Below, in pieces: positions 15,023-24,052 of a stretch of 64,000 bases of DNA. Made by a program: the position numbers and the translations under genes. The notes beneath the pieces are model-generated. The model was not told the origin of the DNA and ran no database searches. It saw nothing but the letters and a program-made list of their open reading frames with translations. This stretch comes from an uncultured Agathobaculum sp. Lineage in GTDB: Bacteria; Bacillota; Clostridia; Oscillospirales; Butyricicoccaceae. The stretch is taken from NCBI RefSeq assembly GCF_944380975.1, contig NZ_CALWJK010000005.1:1-64000 (forward strand). The letters run 5' to 3'. Each line of letters opens with the position of its first letter. Within the stretch, counting starts at the first letter, position 1.

Positions 15023-15937
15023 TTATCCCTGCTGTAAGCTCGCAAGCGCCACAAACGTGTCCACGCCGAAAATACCGGTGCTTTGCACGTCCTGCAAAGT
15101 GAGCAGCCCGGTCGCGCGGTCGACATATGCCAGCAACCACAGGTCGGCGCCCTTTTCCAAACGATCATCATATCGCTCAGAATACGTATTGCCATCATAA
15201 CCCGTTTCCTCTGCCGTCAAACAAAGCGCCAGTGAATCGTATTGTTCGGGCGGATAATTATCGTCGTACATCCCTTCTTCAGGGAAGTTATACACACACC
15301 AATAGTAGCCCTGTTCGCTGTATATCCCTGCGCCATCGTTCAGCTCCAGACGGTAGCCGTCCCCATCGTCTGCATCCACCCACAGGTTGAGCGTTGTGCC
15401 ATCGGATAGGGTCGCCGTCGCGTTATCACCAATCAAATCATGCAGACGGACGTAAACCGAGGTATAGTTGCCCGGGTCATATTCATAGGTTTCGCCCGGC
15501 GTATAGTACCGTGCGCCGTCATCATGGCTGGCCCAATCCTCTGCTTCTGTCTCGGACGAACCCCAATCGCCGAGGTCAAGTTCAAACGTGCTGACGCTGT
15601 CGCCTATATTTTGAAAAATGTCCTCTACCACTGGAATCAATGATGGCAGCAAATTGAGCAGCACCACCGCAACCGCCACCACCGCCGCAACCTTGCCTTT
15701 TCCCTTTTGGGTCTCACGGATTGGCTTGGCGCTAGGCTTTGCTTTTTTCGCGCGTGTGTTTGTTTTCCGCGTGCGGTTTTCCTGATAGGTTGGTTCCCCT
15801 TCAAACTGCTTTTCCCGCCAAGCGGCAGCCTTCTTTTCCAATTCTCCGACACGGCCGCGACTTCCCGCGCGTGCGCCGCAGATCGGACACTCCCGATCCT
15901 CGTCGCTGTAGTTGATCCCGCAATGCTGACACTTCAT
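15023..15937 (-). CDS. Zinc-ribbon protein with one membrane helix and an extracytoplasmic domain
   Basis: 304 residues. A double CxxC zinc ribbon at the N-terminus (CQHC at 3, CPIC at 17), a Lys/Arg-rich linker to residue 80, one hydrophobic helix at about 82-105, then a ~195-residue acidic, Tyr/Asp-rich domain that should lie outside the membrane. I do not recognise the C-terminal domain. The topology resembles other clostridial zinc-ribbon-plus-TM proteins with unknown envelope roles. It is followed by a shared terminator and lies 55 bases downstream of the membrane protein gene that ends at 15993, so the two may be co-transcribed. Confidence 0.75.
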   Translation of the reverse strand: MKCQHCGINYSDEDRECPICGARAGSRGRVGELEKKAAAWREKQFEGEPTYQENRTRKTNTRAKKAKPSAKPIRETQKGKGKVAAVVAVAVVLLNLLPSLIPVVEDIFQNIGDSVSTFELDLGDWGSSETEAEDWASHDDGARYYTPGETYEYDPGNYTSVYVRLHDLIGDNATATLSDGTTLNLWVDADDGDGYRLELNDGAGIYSEQGYYWCVYNFPEEGMYDDNYPPEQYDSLALCLTAEETGYDGNTYSERYDDRLEKGADLWLLAYVDRATGLLTLQDVQSTGIFGVDTFVALASLQQG

Positions 15938-15992
15938 GAAAACGCCCCCCTCTCTGTTTTCATCATAGCAGAGAAGAAACGCCTGCGCAAGT

Positions 15993-16643
15993 TTATTTCG
16001 TCAAATGATAGAGCAGCATTTCGATCTGCGCCGGTTCGATCACCTGCAAGCCGTCCTGCTCGGATGCACGGATCGCAACACCCTGACCCGTGTTCGGACG
16101 CAGCGTGGACGCGCAAAAATCCAATGCAAACAGTGCAATCAGTAACGCGCACAGCAGTCCGAACGCCTCGCGCGGCATGCGCTGAAACATCGCCAGCAGC
16201 AGAGGTGCGGCCAGATAGACCGCTGCACAGCAGCCCAGTCCGAACACCAACGCGGTCGGCAAGCTGATCAAGCCATCCACATTGAGCGGATATCCGCTGT
16301 AATCCCACCAGCGCAAACCGTAAACCGCCAGCAGGTATTTTCCTGCCGCGAACTCGATTACGGTGGAAAGCAGCGCGCCCGATGCAAAAACCAAAACCGG
16401 CTTTGCGGCAAAGCGCTCCAGCAGCAGGACAGACAGCAGTCCGCCCACGCCGTAAATCGGCAACCATGGGCCGAGCATCGTGCCGCGATTGACCAGCTGG
16501 CCGTCCATCAGCAGGTGCAGCCCGACCTCCCAGAGCCAACCCGCCGCCGAGAAAGCCAAAAACAACCCCACCACCTCGCAGAGCGAGTACCGTCCTACCA
16601 TGTCGCAGCGTGCCCGCTGTACATACCGAGATACCGCCGTCAT
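15993..16643 (-). CDS. Putative ABC-transporter type IV (CmpB-like) membrane protein
   Basis: 216 residues with about six helices. The SAAGWLWEVGLHLLMDGQLVNRG and GPWLPIYGVGG stretches match the PF06541-type family (putative ABC transporter permease, CmpB/YmaF-like) common in Clostridia. No partner ATPase gene is adjacent, which is usual for this family, and its function is not established. ATG follows GGGAGGGATAGAT. Confidence 0.78.
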   Translation of the reverse strand: MTAVSRYVQRARCDMVGRYSLCEVVGLFLAFSAAGWLWEVGLHLLMDGQLVNRGTMLGPWLPIYGVGGLLSVLLLERFAAKPVLVFASGALLSTVIEFAAGKYLLAVYGLRWWDYSGYPLNVDGLISLPTALVFGLGCCAAVYLAAPLLLAMFQRMPREAFGLLCALLIALFALDFCASTLRPNTGQGVAIRASEQDGLQVIEPAQIEMLLYHLTK

Positions 16644-16743
16644 ATCTATCCCTCCCCTATTACCCTTTCATTGTACGCGGCAATTCTTTGCATTTGTGCC
16701 GCAAAATCCTTAAGATTTTATGAGCATCCCGCATTTTAGGGTG

Positions 16744-16772
16744 CAAAAAGGGACGCGCGGAAGCGCGTCCCC
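16744..16772 (-). terminator. Intrinsic terminator after the ABC permease
   Basis: Reverse-strand GGGACGCGC-ttcc-GCGCGTCCC followed by TTTTT. Confidence 0.85.
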
Positions 16773-16786
16773 CGTGTCAGCTGTGC

Positions 16787-17593
16787 TTATTCCAGATTCA
16801 GCCGGTTTTTGAGGATATAATGCGTGCCGAAATAGCAGATCGCACCCGGAATGGCCGCAGCAACACAAAAGCCAAGCAGTACACCATGCAGCAGCACCTG
16901 CGGCGGCACACCCTTCACCATGTCGCCTATCGCTTGCACCAGCATCTCCAGTGGCCCGTTGCCCATACCGATCAGCACAAAACTGAACAGGAACTGCGCC
17001 ACGGTCGACAACACAAAGTACCACACGACCGACATCAGAACGCGGTGTTTTTTTGCCAGATGGCCGAGCGCCATGCACAGATAGAGATACAGCACACCGC
17101 TGATCATACTCACGAGCAGCAGCAGGATGCCTTCCAGCATGTAGCCCAATTCATTGGGCTCTGTCACGATGATTCGGCCAAACTCGCCCAACACCATCCC
17201 AAAACCGATGAGCAGGCCAGTGCCGGAACCGAGAATGGCAATGCTCAGCACTGCAACAATACCGCTCAGGCAGCAAATCACTGCTGCAATGATCACCTTG
17301 CTCCAAATGTGCTGCGCAACCGAAACCGGCAGCGTGAACATCAGATAACCTTCGTCGCCCAGCAGATTTTTATAAAACCGCTGGATCAAAATGACCAACG
17401 TCACCACAAACACCGCAATCAGCATGGCAAAATAAAGCATTCCAAGAATCGCCGTCGGGATTCCATTTAGAAAAGCCTGTGCACGCTCGGTTGTCATCAG
17501 CGCGCTGACCACGCTCATCAGCAGCATCGCACCATACAGCGGCAGGCAAATGCGTGCGCACGCCTTCCATTCATATTTCAGCAGCTTCAGCAT
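16787..17593 (-). CDS. ABC transporter permease (ABC-2 type)
   Basis: 268 residues with six hydrophobic segments and the start MLKLLKYEWKACAR, typical of ABC-2 membrane subunits that work with a YtrB-like ATPase. The gene overlaps the end of the ATPase gene by 7 bases, third in a GntR-ATPase-permease operon. By analogy with Bacillus ytr-type modules it may respond to cell-envelope stress or export lipids or antibiotics; the cargo is unknown. Confidence 0.83.
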   Translation of the reverse strand: MLKLLKYEWKACARICLPLYGAMLLMSVVSALMTTERAQAFLNGIPTAILGMLYFAMLIAVFVVTLVILIQRFYKNLLGDEGYLMFTLPVSVAQHIWSKVIIAAVICCLSGIVAVLSIAILGSGTGLLIGFGMVLGEFGRIIVTEPNELGYMLEGILLLLVSMISGVLYLYLCMALGHLAKKHRVLMSVVWYFVLSTVAQFLFSFVLIGMGNGPLEMLVQAIGDMVKGVPPQVLLHGVLLGFCVAAAIPGAICYFGTHYILKNRLNLE

Positions 17594-18294
17594 GCGAACA
17601 CCTCCCTAAACAGCATATCCACCGATTTTCCATGTTCCTCCCGAATCGTGTCCACGCTCTCATGCAGCGTCATCACGCCGTTTTTCAGGAAGATCACCTC
17701 ATCGAGCACGCGCTCGATATCCGCGATCAGGTGCGTGGACAGCAGCACCGACGCATCCTCACTGTAATTGGACAGGATCGTGTTGAGAATATAGTCGCGC
17801 GCCGCCGGATCGACACCCGCAATCGGCTCATCGAGCAGGAACAGCTTGGCTCTACGGCTCATCGTCACGATCAGCTGCACCTTTTCCTTCGTGCCCTTGG
17901 ACAGCGTTTTCAGACGGTCCAGCGCATTGATTTTCAGCGATTGCAGCATATCGTTTGCCTTGACGCGGTCAAAATCCGCATAGAAATCCGCGAAGAAGTC
18001 CATGAGGTCACTCACCCGCATCCAGTCGTTCAGATAACCGCGGTCAGGCAGATAGCTGACCACGCTGTGCGTGTGTATGCCGGGCGCCTGCCCATCCACC
18101 AGCACAGTGCCGCTCGTCGGCTGGATCAATCCGTTCAGTAGCTTGATCAAAGTCGTCTTGCCCGAACCATTCGGACCGAGCAGACCGACAAACCGGCCGC
18201 CGCCCAGCGTCAGATCCATATTATCCAACGCTTTGACGCTGCCATAGGTTTTGGTCAGTCCCGTGCAGACAATCAACTCATTTTTCTGTTCCAT
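17587..18294 (-). CDS. ABC transporter ATP-binding protein
   Basis: 235 residues. Walker A GPNGSGKTT, a signature LSKGTKEKVQL in place of the standard LSGGQ, Walker B LFLLDEPIAGVDP and the switch His in STHLIAD. The modified signature is common in exporters with ABC-2 permeases. I place the start at ATG 18294 (MEQKNELIV), inside the end of the GntR gene with a 17-base overlap; the frame continues upstream but would only cover regulator sequence. Powers the permease encoded immediately downstream. Confidence 0.9.
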   Translation of the reverse strand: MEQKNELIVCTGLTKTYGSVKALDNMDLTLGGGRFVGLLGPNGSGKTTLIKLLNGLIQPTSGTVLVDGQAPGIHTHSVVSYLPDRGYLNDWMRVSDLMDFFADFYADFDRVKANDMLQSLKINALDRLKTLSKGTKEKVQLIVTMSRRAKLFLLDEPIAGVDPAARDYILNTILSNYSEDASVLLSTHLIADIERVLDEVIFLKNGVMTLHESVDTIREEHGKSVDMLFREVFAC

Positions 18295-18664
18295 TTTTAT
18301 TTCCCTCCCCTTGACGCTTTTCGAGCAGACTGTAAACCTCCTGCTCGGAGAAGCCAAGCTGGCTCATGCCAGCCAAAAATTCCGCAATGCGGTCACTCGC
18401 AATTTGTTCCCGAATCTTCTGGATCATCTCTTTATCCTCCGTCACATAGCGTCCGCTGGTCCGGTTGGTATACATCAACCCTTCGCGCTCCATATCCGCC
18501 AGCGCGCGCTGCATCGTATTGGGGTTGACCCCTGCCTGCGCCGCCAGTTCGCGCACCGCCGGCACCTTATCTCCCGCCGCCAGCTGACCGCTGACGATCT
18601 GCTCGGTCAATATTTCCACCAGCTGCTGGTAGATCGGCCGGTCACCCCGCAATTGCCATTGCAT
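18278..18664 (-). CDS. GntR-family regulator, YtrA subfamily
   Basis: 128 residues: an N-terminal winged HTH (RPIYQQLVEILTEQIVSGQLAAGDKVPAVRELA in parts, with NPNTMQRALADMEREGL as recognition helix region) and a short C-terminal helical tail, the hallmark of the YtrA subfamily. It heads the operon with an ABC ATPase and permease and likely represses it. A TTGTACTATGATAATAATACAA near-palindrome overlaps the -10 box of its promoter, a fitting operator. Confidence 0.9.
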   Translation of the reverse strand: MQWQLRGDRPIYQQLVEILTEQIVSGQLAAGDKVPAVRELAAQAGVNPNTMQRALADMEREGLMYTNRTSGRYVTEDKEMIQKIREQIASDRIAEFLAGMSQLGFSEQEVYSLLEKRQGEGNKNGTEK

Positions 18665-18688
18665 AGGCTCGCTCCTCTCTATGTTTTA

Positions 18689-18710
18689 TTGTACTATGAT
18701 AATAATACAA
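18689..18710. promoter_or_regulatory. Near-palindromic operator of the YtrA-type regulator
   Basis: TTGTA...TACAA arms with internal partial symmetry over 22 bases, covering the -10 hexamer of the GntR operon promoter. Autorepression is the inference. Confidence 0.5.
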
Positions 18711-18727
18711 TCATACATAATTGTCAA
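18699..18727 (-). promoter_or_regulatory. Sigma-A promoter of the GntR-ABC operon
   Basis: Reverse strand TTGACA-17-TATTAT, 35-63 bases before the regulator start. Confidence 0.7.
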
Positions 18728-18763
18728 GCCCTGACAAAAAATATTTTCATCCGATTGCAGCTA

Positions 18764-18772
18764 TGATATAAT
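18764..18772 (+). promoter_or_regulatory. Extended -10 promoter element of the membrane protein gene at 18798
   Basis: TGATATAAT, an extended -10 with no convincing -35, 26 bases before the start codon. Confidence 0.45.
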
Positions 18773-18797
18773 AGGCCATATCGGAGGAACGACACTT

Positions 18798-19370
18798 ATG
18801 AAAATTTATCCCCATCTGCGCGTATTGTGGGGCGCGCTTGCCGTCTCTGCGGCGGTCAATCTGGCGGCGCTGAGCGACTCGATCACTGTTCTGTTGGTTG
18901 CAAATGTCATCAATTTGTTAGCTTATTGCGTGATCGCTTATGTGCTGTACCGTTTGTCTGACGAAAGCGCGCTGCTAGGCCGTGCGTTTCCAGCACAGCT
19001 TCTGTCAATCGTGCTGATCGGTCTGGCGCTGGTTGTCACGCAGCTGGCGGGCGACAATGTGATGCTGCAAAATTTCATGTCGCTGCTGTCGATGGCAGGC
19101 AGTGTGGCAGGGCTGCTCAGCGAATATTATTTGTACTGGGGACTGGATGAGCGTATCATCCCCCATGCGTACAACTATCCTGCCCGCCGCATCCGCTGGT
19201 GCCTATATGCGCCGCTGTTGGGCGCATTCGCGGCGAGTACACTCATCCTGACCGGCCTGCCGCTGCCCGCCATTTTTGTGCAGCTCGCGGGACAAATCGT
19301 GCCGCTTGTGCTGCTGCGGCAGTATATGCGCGCCGTGCAAATGCGGGAGGATGACCCGCTTACATTTTGA
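18798..19370 (+). CDS. Hypothetical integral membrane protein
   Basis: 190 residues with five to six hydrophobic segments and short loops, ending in a charged tail. I recognise no family motif. The ATG follows CGGAGGAACGACACTT. It is divergent from the GntR-ABC operon and followed by a strong terminator shared with convergent prfC, so it is a single-gene unit. Function unknown. Confidence 0.72.
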   Translation: MKIYPHLRVLWGALAVSAAVNLAALSDSITVLLVANVINLLAYCVIAYVLYRLSDESALLGRAFPAQLLSIVLIGLALVVTQLAGDNVMLQNFMSLLSMAGSVAGLLSEYYLYWGLDERIIPHAYNYPARRIRWCLYAPLLGAFAASTLILTGLPLPAIFVQLAGQIVPLVLLRQYMRAVQMREDDPLTF

Positions 19371-19376
19371 GCAAAA

Positions 19377-19412
19377 GAAATCCCCGGAACCGATTGGTTC
19401 CGGGGATTTTTG
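19377..19412. terminator. Strong bidirectional terminator
   Basis: AAATCCCCGGAACC-gatt-GGTTCCGGGGATTTTT between the convergent membrane protein gene and prfC. Confidence 0.92.
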
Positions 19413-19426
19413 TCCCTGCTGAATTG

Positions 19427-21022
19427 TTATGCATTTTCCGAAAACTCTGCGAGCCGCAAGCCCTCATTATGGTCGAGCGCGTAAGTGATGTTCCACGGCG
19501 AGGAGAACAGCAGCAAACTGTTTCCTTTGAGATCCTCGACGATCTTGGTGTCGCTCGTCAGCTGCAACGCCTTGATATCGAAGCCTTCTTCGTCGTTTTC
19601 CACCCAGCGCACATGCTCATACGGCAAATTTTCGCGGATAATCTCGACGTTATATTCATTTTTCAGACGGTATTCGAGCACTTCAAATTGCAGTACGCCA
19701 ACCACGCCGACGATAACCGATTCCATGCCGGCGCCCGGTTCGCGGAAGATCTGGATGGCACCCTCCTGCGCGATCTGCTCAACGCCCTTGACAAACTGCT
19801 TGCGCTTGAGCGTATCCTTCTGCCGCACCGTGGCAAACAGCTCGGGCGCAAAGGTCGGGATACCGGAGAACATACACTTGCGCTTGGGGTCGCATACTGT
19901 GTCACCGATCGAGAACACGCCCGGATCGAAAATACCGATGATGTCGCCCGCATAAGCCTCGTCCACGATCGAGCGATCCTGCGCCATCAGCTGCTGCGGC
20001 GCGGCGAGCACCATCTTTTTGCCGCTCTGCACATGCAACACATCCTGCCCGCGCTCAAACTTGCCCGAGCAGATGCGCATGAACGCGATGCGGTCGCGGT
20101 GCGCCTTATTCATATTAGCCTGAATTTTAAACACAAACGCGGAAAAATGATCCTCAAACGGGTCGATCACGCCGATATCCGCCGTGCGGGCGGTCGGCGG
20201 CGGGGTCATCTGCAAAAACTTCTTGAGGAACGGCTCCACGCCGAAGTTGGTCAGCGCCGAACCAAAGAATACCGGCGACAGCTTGCCCTCATGCACTGCC
20301 TTGAGGTCGAACTCATCACCCGCGCCGGAGAGCAACTCCACGTCGTCGATCAGCGTCTGGTACTGATCCTCAGGCAGCAAGCCCTCAAGGACCGGATCGT
20401 CGATCGACAGGCGCTGCGCCTTGACCTCATGACGGAAATCCGCGCCCTCAAAGGCGATGACCTCGTCGTCCATGCGGTCGTACACACCCTTGAAGCGCTT
20501 GCCCGAGCCGATCGGCCAGTTGACGGCATAAGTGCCAATGCCCAGCTCGTTCTCGATTTCCTCCAAAAGTTCATACGGATCGCGCGATTCGCGGTCCATC
20601 TTGTTAATAAAGGTAAAAATCGGTACGCCGCGCATCGCGCAGACCTTAAACAGCTTGCGCGTCTGCGCCTCGACGCCCTTGGAAGCGTCAATGACCATGA
20701 CCGCGGAGTCCGCTGCCATCAGCGTGCGGTAGGTGTCCTCAGAGAAATCCTGATGGCCGGGGGTGTCCAAAATGTTGATGCACTTGCCCTCATAGCGGAA
20801 CTGCAGCACCGAGGACGTGACCGAAATACCGCGCTGCTTTTCGATTTCCATCCAGTCGGACACAGCATGGCGGCTGTTTTTCTTGCCTTTAACCATACCT
20901 GCCTCTTGAATCGCGCCGCCGTACAGCAGAAATTTCTCCGTAATGGTGGTTTTACCGGCGTCTGGATGCGAAATAATCGCAAATGTGCGCCGGTTTTCGA
21001 TTTCCTTTTTCAGTTCTGCCAC
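19427..21022 (-). CDS. prfC: Peptide chain release factor 3
   Basis: 531 residues, matching the ~529 of E. coli RF3. G1 SHPDAGKTT, switch II DTPGHQDFSEDTYR, NKMD G4 motif and the RF3-specific SVLQFRYEG and GVVGVLQFEVLEYRL blocks are present. It is the GTPase that recycles RF1/RF2 from the ribosome after termination. The preferred start is GTG 21022 (MAELKKEIENRR) ten bases after GGGAGG; an upstream ATG would add an unsupported N-terminal extension. Monocistronic, convergent with the membrane protein gene. Confidence 0.95.
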   Translation of the reverse strand: MAELKKEIENRRTFAIISHPDAGKTTITEKFLLYGGAIQEAGMVKGKKNSRHAVSDWMEIEKQRGISVTSSVLQFRYEGKCINILDTPGHQDFSEDTYRTLMAADSAVMVIDASKGVEAQTRKLFKVCAMRGVPIFTFINKMDRESRDPYELLEEIENELGIGTYAVNWPIGSGKRFKGVYDRMDDEVIAFEGADFRHEVKAQRLSIDDPVLEGLLPEDQYQTLIDDVELLSGAGDEFDLKAVHEGKLSPVFFGSALTNFGVEPFLKKFLQMTPPPTARTADIGVIDPFEDHFSAFVFKIQANMNKAHRDRIAFMRICSGKFERGQDVLHVQSGKKMVLAAPQQLMAQDRSIVDEAYAGDIIGIFDPGVFSIGDTVCDPKRKCMFSGIPTFAPELFATVRQKDTLKRKQFVKGVEQIAQEGAIQIFREPGAGMESVIVGVVGVLQFEVLEYRLKNEYNVEIIRENLPYEHVRWVENDEEGFDIKALQLTSDTKIVEDLKGNSLLLFSSPWNITYALDHNEGLRLAEFSENA

Positions 21023-21174
21023 TGACTTTTTTCCTCCCGATTGTACAAAAACAAAAATTTGTTGCGAAATGTACACAGAATGTTCACATTTTCCTTATAT
21101 CATAATAACCGTGGAAAGCGTAAGATCCCCCCACATGTTCTTGCTTTCTACTCTCTATCCTACCTTTTATTGCG

Positions 21175-21214
21175 GGAACGGCCGGACGGAAGTCCGGCCG
21201 TTCCTGTTTTTGCG
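21175..21214 (+). terminator. Long GC hairpin between recR and prfC
   Basis: GGAACGGCCGGAC-ggaa-GTCCGGCCGTTCC, 13-bp perfect stem, followed by TGTTTTT only in the forward direction although both neighbouring genes are on the reverse strand. It probably ends the dnaX-recR transcript in spite of lacking a T tract on that strand. The rest of the 293-base gap shows no gene. Confidence 0.6.
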
Positions 21215-21315
21215 CCTGCGGCCCGATTGGAAACGTGTTTTCAATCAAATTCACCGCACTGCGCTTTGCACGGCTGCGCCGCGTAAAAGGCAGGAACAAA
21301 GCAGAAACGATTTTT

Positions 21316-21915
21316 TTACAAATCCCGTCGGCCTTCCAGCGCACGGGTCAGCGTGACCTCATCGACATACTCCAAATGCCCGCCGACCGGGATGCCATAC
21401 GCCAGTCGGGTGATCCGGACGCCGAACGGCTGCAACAGGCGTGAAATGTACATTGCCGTGGCCTCACCCTCGGTGTCCGGATTGGTCGCAAGGATGACCT
21501 CCTCAGTGTCCTCATCGGCCACGCGCTGCACCAGTTCACGGATGCGGATATCGTCTGGCCCAATATGCCCCATAGGCGACAACGTGCCGTGCAGCACATG
21601 ATACAGCCCGCGATACTCCTTGGTGCGCTCGAATGCAATCACGTCACGCGGCTCCGCCACCACGCAAATGGTCTTTTGATCGCGGGTCTGGTCGGAGCAG
21701 ATCGGACACAGTTCATTGTCCGCCAAGTTCTGGCAGCGCTTGCAGGTAAAGGTCTTTGCTTTTGCCTCGCGAATGGCATCGGCAAAGCGCTCTGCATCCT
21801 CTTTGGGCAAATCGAGCACATGGAACGCCAGCCGCTGCGCGGTTTTCTGCCCAATACCGGGCAGCTTGGCAAACTCCTCGATCAGCCGCTCCACCGGCGG
21901 TGCGAAAAAGTCCAT
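21316..21915 (-). CDS. recR: Recombination protein RecR
   Basis: 199 residues. Helix-hairpin-helix LPGIGQKTAQRLAFH at 19-32, the four-Cys zinc motif (CKRC...CPIC at about 57-72), and a Toprim domain with ILATNPDTEGEATA. Acts with RecO and RecF in loading RecA at gaps. The start shares one base with the ybaB stop (TAATG), giving the classic dnaX-ybaB-recR order. Confidence 0.97.
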   Translation of the reverse strand: MDFFAPPVERLIEEFAKLPGIGQKTAQRLAFHVLDLPKEDAERFADAIREAKAKTFTCKRCQNLADNELCPICSDQTRDQKTICVVAEPRDVIAFERTKEYRGLYHVLHGTLSPMGHIGPDDIRIRELVQRVADEDTEEVILATNPDTEGEATAMYISRLLQPFGVRITRLAYGIPVGGHLEYVDEVTLTRALEGRRDL

Positions 21916-22268
21916 TAGAACAGGCCGCCCAGACCGCCGCCCATGCCGCCGGTGATCGCCGACATCTGGCTCTGGGACTTCTCATTTGCTGCCTTGAGCG
22001 CTTCGTTAACCGCTGCAACCACAAGATCCTGCAGCATATCGATGTCATCGGGATCGACCACGTCAGGCTTGATCTCGATGGATTTGAGCATCGATGTACC
22101 GGTCACAGTCGCGGTCACCATGCCGCCGCCCGCTGTGCCGGTGGTCTCCATCTGCGCAATTTCCTCCTGCGCCTTCATCATGTTTTCCTGCATTTTCTGC
22201 GCCTGCTTCATCATCGCCTGCATATTCATGCCGCCGCCGAAGCCGCCAAAACCTTTTCCCTTTGCCAT
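21915..22268 (-). CDS. ebfC: YbaB/EbfC nucleoid-associated protein
   Basis: 117 residues, the usual size. A Gly/Met-rich N-terminus (GKGFGGFGGGMNMQAMM), a helical MKQAQKMQENMMKAQEEIAQ segment and the core beta region with VVDPDDIDMLQDLVVAAVNEALKA are diagnostic. Binds DNA as a dimer. It is 14 bases after the dnaX stop and overlaps recR by one base. Confidence 0.95.
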   Translation of the reverse strand: MAKGKGFGGFGGGMNMQAMMKQAQKMQENMMKAQEEIAQMETTGTAGGGMVTATVTGTSMLKSIEIKPDVVDPDDIDMLQDLVVAAVNEALKAANEKSQSQMSAITGGMGGGLGGLF

Positions 22269-22282
22269 CTGTTATGTCCTCC

Positions 22283-23929
22283 TCAAAGTTCTTTTACTTG
22301 AATATCAAATGCTTTCGCCCGACCGATGATCTCATCAACCGCGGCGTTTTTTTGTATCACAGGTTCGTCCCCAGCTTCGCGCACCTTGACCTTAATCGGA
22401 GCGCCCGCAAGCGCCGCAGCCTGTTCGCGGATCACCTTCATCGTCGGCTCCGCTTTGGCGAGCATTGCCGTGATGCCGTCCTCGCACAGAATGACCAGCG
22501 CACCATCCTCCAACAGCCCCTTCGCGGATACCTTGAGATTGGTATGCGCCCCGGTGTTGATTCTACCGGTCAGCGCTTCGAGCAGCTGCGTCCATTTCGG
22601 CCAGGCAGCCATCTCGACTGCCGTTGCCGCAGGCTTTGCCTGCGGTGCAGCCTGACCCTCGTTTTCCTCCTGCGCCCACAGCGGTGCATCGCTGTCATCC
22701 GGCGGAGGCGGCGCATCCGCATCCCCGGGCGGGGGCGGCATATCATCCGCCTGCGGCGCACTTTGCACCGGTGCAACCGCAACAGGTACGCCATGCTTCA
22801 TTTTTTCTTCGAGCGCTTCCACGCGCCCACTCAATGTATCATATTGCTCCGCGCCCAGACTGCACAGCCGCACGGCGCACAATTCCGCCTCCACACGTCG
22901 ATTCGCCGCACTGCGCATTCGGTCAAGCGCTTCTCCGATCACACGGCTCCACGCAATCAGCGTGGAAGAAGCTAACCCATCACATAGTTTTTGCAGGCTT
23001 TTGACCGTGTAAGCCGGAGAAATCAACGCAGATACATCGGTTTTGCTGGTCTTTACCAGCAACGCATCGCGAATCAGCCCCAGCATTTGGTCGTAAACCG
23101 CCGCCAGATCCCGACCCGCGTTATAATAATCGTCAATCAGCGCAATCGCTGCTGCCAAATCGCCGGTTTTCAGATGCTCGGCCAGCCGGATACCGTCGTC
23201 CTGACCGAGAACGCCAAGCGCCGCGGTCACGGTTTGCTCATCCACCGCACCTGCCGCCGCCGCTCGGTCGAGCATGGAAAGCGCATCACGCATTGCGCCA
23301 TCTGCCAGCCGTGCAATCAGACGCGCTGCACCTTCGGTCAGTTCGATGCTTTCGCCCGCAGCGACATCCAGCAGGCGACGCGCGATATCCTCCGCGCCGA
23401 TACGTCGAAAATCGAACCGCTGGCAGCGCGACAGGATAGTTGCGGGCACCTTGTGCAGCTCAGTGGTCGCTAAGATAAACAGCACATGCTCGGGCGGTTC
23501 CTCGAGCGTCTTGAGGAGCGCGTTGAACGCACCGATCGAGAGCATGTGCACCTCGTCGATGATAAACACGCGCTTTTTGACCTGTGCAGGCGTATATCGT
23601 GTCTCGTCGCGTAAATCTCGGATGTTATCGACACCATTATTTGATGCTGCGTCAATCTCGGTCACATCGAGCACCGAACCATCCAAAATACCGCGGCAAG
23701 CCGCGCACTCGTTGCACGGGTCGCCGTTCACCGGATGCTCACAGTTGACCGCGCGCGCCAGAATTTTCGCACAAGTCGTTTTGCCCGTGCCGCGCGTGCC
23801 GGTGAACAGATAAGCGTGGCTGAGCCGCCCGGACCGAAGCTGCGCGCGCAGTGTATCCGTGATATGCTGCTGACCGATCACATCCGCAAAAGTCTGCGGC
23901 CGCCATTTGCGATACAGCGCCTGATACAT
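22283..23929 (-). CDS. dnaX: DNA polymerase III subunit gamma/tau
   Basis: 548 residues. Start MYQALYRKWRPQTFADVIGQ at ATG 23929, nine bases after AAAGGAG; a longer frame upstream runs through terminator hairpins and is not used. Walker A GTRGTGKTT, zinc-binding Cys cluster (CEHP...CNECAAC), Walker B IIDEVHMLS, sensor SRC motif and a Pro/Asp-rich linker (about 400-450) before the tau-type C-terminal domain. Clamp-loader ATPase of the replisome. Leads the dnaX-ybaB-recR operon, downstream of the SRP RNA gene. Confidence 0.97.
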   Translation of the reverse strand: MYQALYRKWRPQTFADVIGQQHITDTLRAQLRSGRLSHAYLFTGTRGTGKTTCAKILARAVNCEHPVNGDPCNECAACRGILDGSVLDVTEIDAASNNGVDNIRDLRDETRYTPAQVKKRVFIIDEVHMLSIGAFNALLKTLEEPPEHVLFILATTELHKVPATILSRCQRFDFRRIGAEDIARRLLDVAAGESIELTEGAARLIARLADGAMRDALSMLDRAAAAGAVDEQTVTAALGVLGQDDGIRLAEHLKTGDLAAAIALIDDYYNAGRDLAAVYDQMLGLIRDALLVKTSKTDVSALISPAYTVKSLQKLCDGLASSTLIAWSRVIGEALDRMRSAANRRVEAELCAVRLCSLGAEQYDTLSGRVEALEEKMKHGVPVAVAPVQSAPQADDMPPPPGDADAPPPPDDSDAPLWAQEENEGQAAPQAKPAATAVEMAAWPKWTQLLEALTGRINTGAHTNLKVSAKGLLEDGALVILCEDGITAMLAKAEPTMKVIREQAAALAGAPIKVKVREAGDEPVIQKNAAVDEIIGRAKAFDIQVKEL

Positions 23930-23960
23930 GCGCCCAACTCCTTTCCCTGCCCGTGATACC

Positions 23961-23990
23961 ACAAAAGAGGCGGGCGCAAGCCCGCCTCCC
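23961..23990 (-). terminator. Intrinsic terminator between SRP RNA and dnaX
   Basis: GAGGCGGGC-ttgc-GCCCGCCTC followed by TTTTGT on the reverse strand, 30 bases before the dnaX start. Confidence 0.8.
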
Positions 23991-24025
23991 AGCGTTCTCT
24001 CCTGCGCGCCAAGCGCGCAACTCAT

Positions 24026-24052
24026 AAAAAGCCCAGCTTTGCCGGACTTTTT
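24026..24052 (-). terminator. Second intrinsic terminator downstream of the SRP RNA
   Basis: Reverse strand AAAAAGTCCGGC-aaa-GCTGGGCTTTTT, 12 bp with two G-U pairs. Confidence 0.7.
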
